Origin: an uncultured Hungatella sp.
GTDB lineage: Bacteria; Bacillota; Clostridia; Lachnospirales; Lachnospiraceae
Length of the DNA: 8,024 bases
Direction: 5' to 3'
Assembly (NCBI GenBank): GCA_910588325.1
Contig: CAJUPP010000053.1
Location: forward strand, 1-8,024
A program made the translations under genes and the position numbers. The notes under the pieces were generated by a model that saw nothing but the letters and a program-made list of their open reading frames with translations, was not told the origin of the DNA and searched no databases. Shown one piece after another: positions 5,177-8,024 of the stretch; within the stretch, counting starts at the first letter, position 1, and every line of letters begins with the position of its first letter.

Positions 5177-6106
5177 ATGAGATATACGGATTATAAGTTT
5201 CATGTGCCGGAGGAAAAGATTGTCAGGCTGATTGTGGATACGGATGCCAAGAATGAGGCGGATGACCAGTTTGCCATTGTCCATGCCCTTCTCAGTCCCA
5301 AATTTGAGAATGTGGGGATGATAGCTGCCCATTATGGGACAAGGCATGAGGACGGCATGGAGAGAAGTTTTCGGGAACTGGAAACTATCTTTGACAAGAT
5401 GGGCTTTGCCAAAAAAGATATGATTTACCGCGGTGCAGAACATGCTATTTTGGACAAAAATACTCCAGCAGTAAGCGAGGGAGCAAAGCTGATTGTCCGG
5501 GAGGCCATGAAAGAGGATACCCGGCCGCTGTTTGCCATTTTCCTGGGGCCTCTTACGGACCTTGCAAGCGCCCTTTTGATGGAGCCGCGGATTGCGTCCA
5601 GAATGACGGCCATCTGGATCGGAGGCGGCAGGTATCCCAACGGCGGAGTGGAATTTAATCTGGGAAATGATGTTCATGCAGCCAATGTGGTTTTTCAGAG
5701 TAAAATGGAAATCTGGCAGGTTCCCAAGAATGTCTATGAGATGATGCCTCTTTCTCTGGCAGAGCTGGAATACAAGGTGGCTCCTTATGGTGAGATTGGA
5801 GAATATCTGCTGAAACAGCTGGATGAACATGCCAACGAGGAAGGGCCCAGAAACAGTCCCTTCCGTACCGGTGAGACCTGGGTGGTGGGAGACAGCCCGG
5901 CAGTGGGGCTTCTCCTGTACGAGCACCGGTTTGAGTTTGACTGGGTTGAGGCGCCTTTCATTACGTCGGATATGACTTATGTACACACGAAGCTGAACCG
6001 GCCTATCAGGGTTTACCGCCGGGTGGACAGCAGACTTATCTTAGATGATCTTTTCGCCAAATTGGCGTTGTTTTATGAAAAAAAGAAAGGGACGGCAGCG
6101 GTTTAA
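5177..6106 (+). CDS. Nucleoside hydrolase superfamily protein (IUNH-like, atypical metal loop)
   Basis: This cytoplasmic 309-residue enzyme has the inosine-uridine preferring nucleoside hydrolase fold, which cleaves N-ribosides to base plus sugar using Ca2+. Visible motifs are the N-terminal strand and Asp cluster IVDTDAKNEADDQFAI (19-34), IFLGPLTDLASALL (121-134, matching the usual GPLTNLA), EFNLGNDVHAANVVF (159-173, substrate and metal loop), and VVGDSPAVGLLLY (236-248, last metal Asp239). Two points are unusual. The first loop is D-x-D-x5-DD where classical enzymes have D-x-D-x3-DD, and Gly238 stands where classical enzymes carry a His before the Asp. ATG at 5177 is chosen for AAGGAGGA at 5164-5171; the frame is open further upstream to a TTG at 5075, but that has no ribosome site. 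It lies 188 bases after the second permease with no good terminator between, so it probably belongs to the transporter operon. The gap contains a tandem CAGATTGG (5063-5078). Real substrate unknown. Confidence 0.85.
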   Translation: MRYTDYKFHVPEEKIVRLIVDTDAKNEADDQFAIVHALLSPKFENVGMIAAHYGTRHEDGMERSFRELETIFDKMGFAKKDMIYRGAEHAILDKNTPAVSEGAKLIVREAMKEDTRPLFAIFLGPLTDLASALLMEPRIASRMTAIWIGGGRYPNGGVEFNLGNDVHAANVVFQSKMEIWQVPKNVYEMMPLSLAELEYKVAPYGEIGEYLLKQLDEHANEEGPRNSPFRTGETWVVGDSPAVGLLLYEHRFEFDWVEAPFITSDMTYVHTKLNRPIRVYRRVDSRLILDDLFAKLALFYEKKKGTAAV

Positions 6107-6123
6107 GCTGCTGTTCTTTTTTT
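6091..6123 (+). terminator. Rho-independent terminator of the first transporter operon
   Basis: ACGGCAGC (6092-6099) pairs with GCTGCTGT (6107-6114), 8 bp with one G-T wobble, followed by TTCTTTTTTT (6114-6123). The stop codon of the hydrolase gene (6104-6106) lies in the loop, a compact arrangement that ends the operon at this gene. Confidence 0.85.
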
Positions 6124-6361
6124 CTGTGAGTGACGAAATCTGGCTGCAATGTATGGCTGGGCACTCTTCGCTGCTGTTCTATCAGGTTGCTGTACTGAAT
6201 TTAGTGAAATGAATTTAATGATTAAGAAGAAATAAGATTAAAATAAAATCGGATTTAAAAAAATAAAAAAACGGATTTAGAGAAAATATACAATTTTTAT
6301 CCGTAAATTGTGTAAAAATATAAATTTTGAATCATTAAAATAAGGAAAATCTAAAAAAGAG
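6124..6361. other. AT-rich intergenic region with repeats and a dyad
   Basis: No gene is supported here. The first 90 bases are mixed in composition; from about 6200 the DNA is very AT-rich. CGGATTTA occurs twice in direct orientation at 6250-6257 and 6272-6279, 22 bases (two helical turns) apart. ACAATTT (6290-6296) and AAATTGT (6305-6311) form a 7-bp inverted repeat with an 8-base spacer, centred about 62 bases upstream of the -35 box. ACGGAT (6271-6276) also mirrors ATCCGT (6299-6304). These could be activator or repressor sites, but such patterns also arise by chance in AT-rich DNA. Confidence 0.4.
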
Positions 6362-6390
6362 TTGACATAATAGATGAAAGATTCTATAAT
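6362..6390 (+). promoter_or_regulatory. Consensus SigA promoter of the second transporter unit
   Basis: TTGACA (6362-6367) and TATAAT (6385-6390) are both perfect and are separated by exactly 17 bp, which predicts strong transcription starting near 6397. The leader before the ATG at 6510 would then be about 113 nt. A promoter this good usually needs a repressor or leader control if the gene is inducible. Confidence 0.88.
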
Positions 6391-6401
6391 AAAAATCGTA
6401 A

Positions 6402-6482
6402 AACAATGAATTGCTTCTGAAATATTTACAAAAATTAAATTAACATTTAATCCATAACAGAAGCGGGAGGACATACATTGTT
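6402..6482 (+). promoter_or_regulatory. Leader with three nested inverted repeats
   Basis: Three perfect 7-bp inverted repeats are nested. The outer is AACAATG (6402-6408) with CATTGTT (6476-6482); the middle is GCTTCTG (6413-6419) with CAGAAGC (6458-6464); the inner is ATTAAAT (6434-6440) with ATTTAAT (6445-6451) around TAAC. The whole set lies between the predicted transcription start and the ribosome site (AAGGAG, 6495-6500). A GGGAGG (6465-6470) sits in the internal loop. It could be a structured RNA leader or a protein site. It matches no riboswitch class I know. The AT-rich inner pair could be chance; the middle pair is the most convincing. Confidence 0.4.
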
Positions 6483-6492
6483 AAAATTATAG
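6478..6492 (+). CDS. Possible 4-codon leader ORF
   Basis: GGGAGG (6465-6470) is followed 7 bases later by TTG (6478), which opens Met-Leu-Lys-Leu and stops at TAG 6490-6492, just before the ribosome site of the binding-protein gene at 6510. Ribosomes using it would open the outer stem of the leader. The ORF is tiny and the start is TTG, so it may mean nothing. Confidence 0.15.
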   Translation: MLKL

Positions 6493-6509
6493 AAAAGGAG
6501 AAGAATTTT

Positions 6510-7973
6510 ATGAGATTGAAGAAAGCAACAGCTCTGGCAATGGCATCAGTTATGGCGTTATCCCTGACAGCATGCGGCGGCGGCGAAAAAGCGGAGACCA
6601 CAGCAGCAGGCGGTACAGAGACCACCAAGGCTGCAGAGGAGACCAAGGCGGAGGAAAAGAAAGAGGGGACAGACGCAGCCGAGGCCCCGGAGGACAATGG
6701 GGGGGCGGCTGAAGGCTCAGGTACGGAAGCTGTGGAATTCCCTGCAGAGTTAAACGGCGGAGAGCCATGTACCATCCGCTTTGCATGGTGGGGAGGCCAG
6801 ACCAGACATGAGAGAACAGAAGCTGTGGTTAAGATGTTTATGGAGAAGTATCCTAACGTTACCATAGAGATGGAACCATCTGATTTCGACGGATATTTCC
6901 AGAAGCTTCCAACACTTATCGGCGCACAGGATGTATGGGATGTATTCCAGCTGGGCAACAACTGGGCAGAGTTTAATGCGGTGATTACAGACCTGACGCC
7001 TTATATTGAGGACAAAACCATCAATACAGATTACATCAGCGACGGATTCCTGGCAACTACCTATGATCTGGATATGCAGATGGAGATTTCCCTGGGAACC
7101 AATGCCCACTGTATCATCTACAATGCGGATCTGTTTGAGGAAGCCGGACTGGATGCACCGGCTGAGAACTGGACCTGGGCAGACTATGAGGAGTATTCCG
7201 AGAAGCTTAAGGAAGTGACAGGCGAGTACGGTTCTTCTTCTCTGGAAGAGTTCTACGGGGCATGTACTGTCGGCGTTCCCCAGTATGAGGATGGATTAAA
7301 CTTCTTTAAGGCTGACAACAGCGGCCTGATGATCGAGGATCCAAGCTACATGGTTCCGTTTATCGAGATGATTCAGAGAATGACCGAAAGCGGCGCTTAT
7401 CCGGACCGCGGCGCGTTAAATGAGATGGGGACTGCTCCGGAGCAGAACTTTGTGGCTACCGGCGATGCGGCTATGACATGGGCGCTTTCCAATCAGGTGC
7501 TGGCTATGGCCAAGGCAGCTGAGGAGAACGGCGTAGGTACTTTAAAGATTGCCACCCTTCCTAGAATGACTGCAGACGGGCCTTCCGGTTATGCTGTAAA
7601 GTCTTCTCAGGGCCTTGCAATTTACAATAAGACCGAGTATCCGGAAGTTTGTGCCGCATTTATCAACTTCTTTATCAACAGTGTTGAGGCAAACAAGATC
7701 CTTCTGGGTGAGAGAGGCGTTCCGGTTACCAGTGCAGTGCGTGATGCATTGTCTCCTTCTTTGACAGAACTGGAAAAAGACATCTATAATTACATAGGCA
7801 TGGTTGGCGGATGGGAAGATTCCAAGAATGTATTTATCAACGAGCCGTCTCAGCAGGCTGCCATCAAGGATGAGTTCAAGAGCCAGCTTGACAAGGTAAA
7901 TGCAGGCGAGATTACTGCCCAGCAGGCTGCACAGAACGTATTTGATTTTGCAACTTCTGCCTTCTCAAGATAA
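6510..7973 (+). CDS. ABC sugar-type solute-binding lipoprotein (second system)
   Basis: This 487-residue receptor belongs to the same CUT1 binding-protein superfamily as the product of 1828-3189 but is clearly a different branch. The signal peptide MRLKKATALAMASVMALSL leads to lipobox Leu19-Thr-Ala-Cys22. A long linker rich in Ala, Thr, Glu and Lys covers about 23-85. The binding domain opens with CTIRFAWWGGQTRHERTEAV (87-106) and KYPNVTIEMEPSDFDGYFQK (113-132), followed by WDVFQLGNNWAEF and LTPYIED (162-168). FxWWGGxxRHE is common in oligosaccharide-type binding proteins of this family. Tyr and Trp residues such as NWTWADYEEY fit sugar stacking in the cleft. ATG 6510 has AAGGAG at 6495-6500 and starts the signal peptide. 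Permeases are expected to its right, beyond the window. Its ligand is not evident. Confidence 0.92.
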   Translation: MRLKKATALAMASVMALSLTACGGGEKAETTAAGGTETTKAAEETKAEEKKEGTDAAEAPEDNGGAAEGSGTEAVEFPAELNGGEPCTIRFAWWGGQTRHERTEAVVKMFMEKYPNVTIEMEPSDFDGYFQKLPTLIGAQDVWDVFQLGNNWAEFNAVITDLTPYIEDKTINTDYISDGFLATTYDLDMQMEISLGTNAHCIIYNADLFEEAGLDAPAENWTWADYEEYSEKLKEVTGEYGSSSLEEFYGACTVGVPQYEDGLNFFKADNSGLMIEDPSYMVPFIEMIQRMTESGAYPDRGALNEMGTAPEQNFVATGDAAMTWALSNQVLAMAKAAEENGVGTLKIATLPRMTADGPSGYAVKSSQGLAIYNKTEYPEVCAAFINFFINSVEANKILLGERGVPVTSAVRDALSPSLTELEKDIYNYIGMVGGWEDSKNVFINEPSQQAAIKDEFKSQLDKVNAGEITAQQAAQNVFDFATSAFSR

Positions 7974-8008
7974 TTTTTAGCTGTCGTTTGGAAAATGGGA
8001 CCAGCGGC

Positions 8009-8024
8009 CTGCTGCTTTCAGCAG
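8009..8024 (+). terminator. Hairpin at window end, possible attenuator or terminator (cut off)
   Basis: CTGCTG (8009-8014) pairs perfectly with CAGCAG (8019-8024) around CTTT, and the stem could continue past the edge because GGC precedes the left arm. It begins 35 bases after the binding-protein stop. Whether a T-run follows cannot be seen. A partial terminator or stabilising hairpin here would mirror the hairpin after the first binding-protein gene. Confidence 0.4.

Noticed and set aside
6440..6961. A 173-codon minus-strand frame rich in Ser, Ala and Pro opposite the second binding protein
   Set aside because: The low-complexity Ala/Ser/Pro stretch is the complement of the Ala/Thr/Glu linker of the lipoprotein. 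There is no independent support.

Overview
The window looks like chromosome of a low-to-mid GC anaerobic Firmicute, most likely a gut Lachnospiraceae/Clostridium-type organism. The evidence is the strong AGGAGG-type ribosome sites, SigA promoters with 17-bp spacers, AT-rich intergenic DNA, lipoprotein-type solute-binding proteins with Ala/Thr/Glu-rich linkers, and a CUT1 sugar transporter operon without its own ATPase. The assignment rests on sequence style only.

Left part (1-1505), a decayed accessory region. A small intact SymE-like (AbrB-fold toxin family) gene at 111-311 lies between two related hairpin repeats at 29-79 and 419-470. On the minus strand, about 506-820, is the N-terminal cupin half of an AraC-family regulator. 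It has no recognisable start codon and no DNA-binding domain. At 918-1505 is a wrecked membrane/coiled-coil gene, tentatively like the PilN/PilO proteins of type IV pilus machines, broken by a stop codon, a frameshift and a 14-bp tandem duplication.

Middle part (1737-6123), an intact catabolic transport operon. A near-consensus promoter and a perfect 10+1+10 palindrome (probable operator) precede a lipoprotein solute-binding protein (1828-3189). Then come an intergenic hairpin, two CUT1 permeases that overlap by 8 bases (3236-4150, 4143-4988), a nucleoside-hydrolase-superfamily enzyme (5177-6106) and a rho-independent terminator. The simplest reading is that the binding protein and permeases import a glycoside and the hydrolase cleaves it in the cytoplasm. 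The ATPase would come from elsewhere, as is usual for CUT1 systems served by a shared MsmK/MsiK-type subunit. The identity of the substrate is inference.

Right part (6124-8024) starts a second CUT1 system. An AT-rich upstream region with dyads leads to a perfect TTGACA-17-TATAAT promoter, a roughly 113-nt leader with three nested inverted repeats, and a second, divergent lipoprotein solute-binding protein (6510-7973). A hairpin begins at the window edge, and permeases probably follow outside the window.

I found no CRISPR array, rRNA, tRNA, insertion sequence or phage gene. I do not see a clear new biological system. The most interesting points are the transporter plus atypical nucleoside hydrolase pairing, the two structured leaders, and the SymE-like gene with its hairpin repeats.
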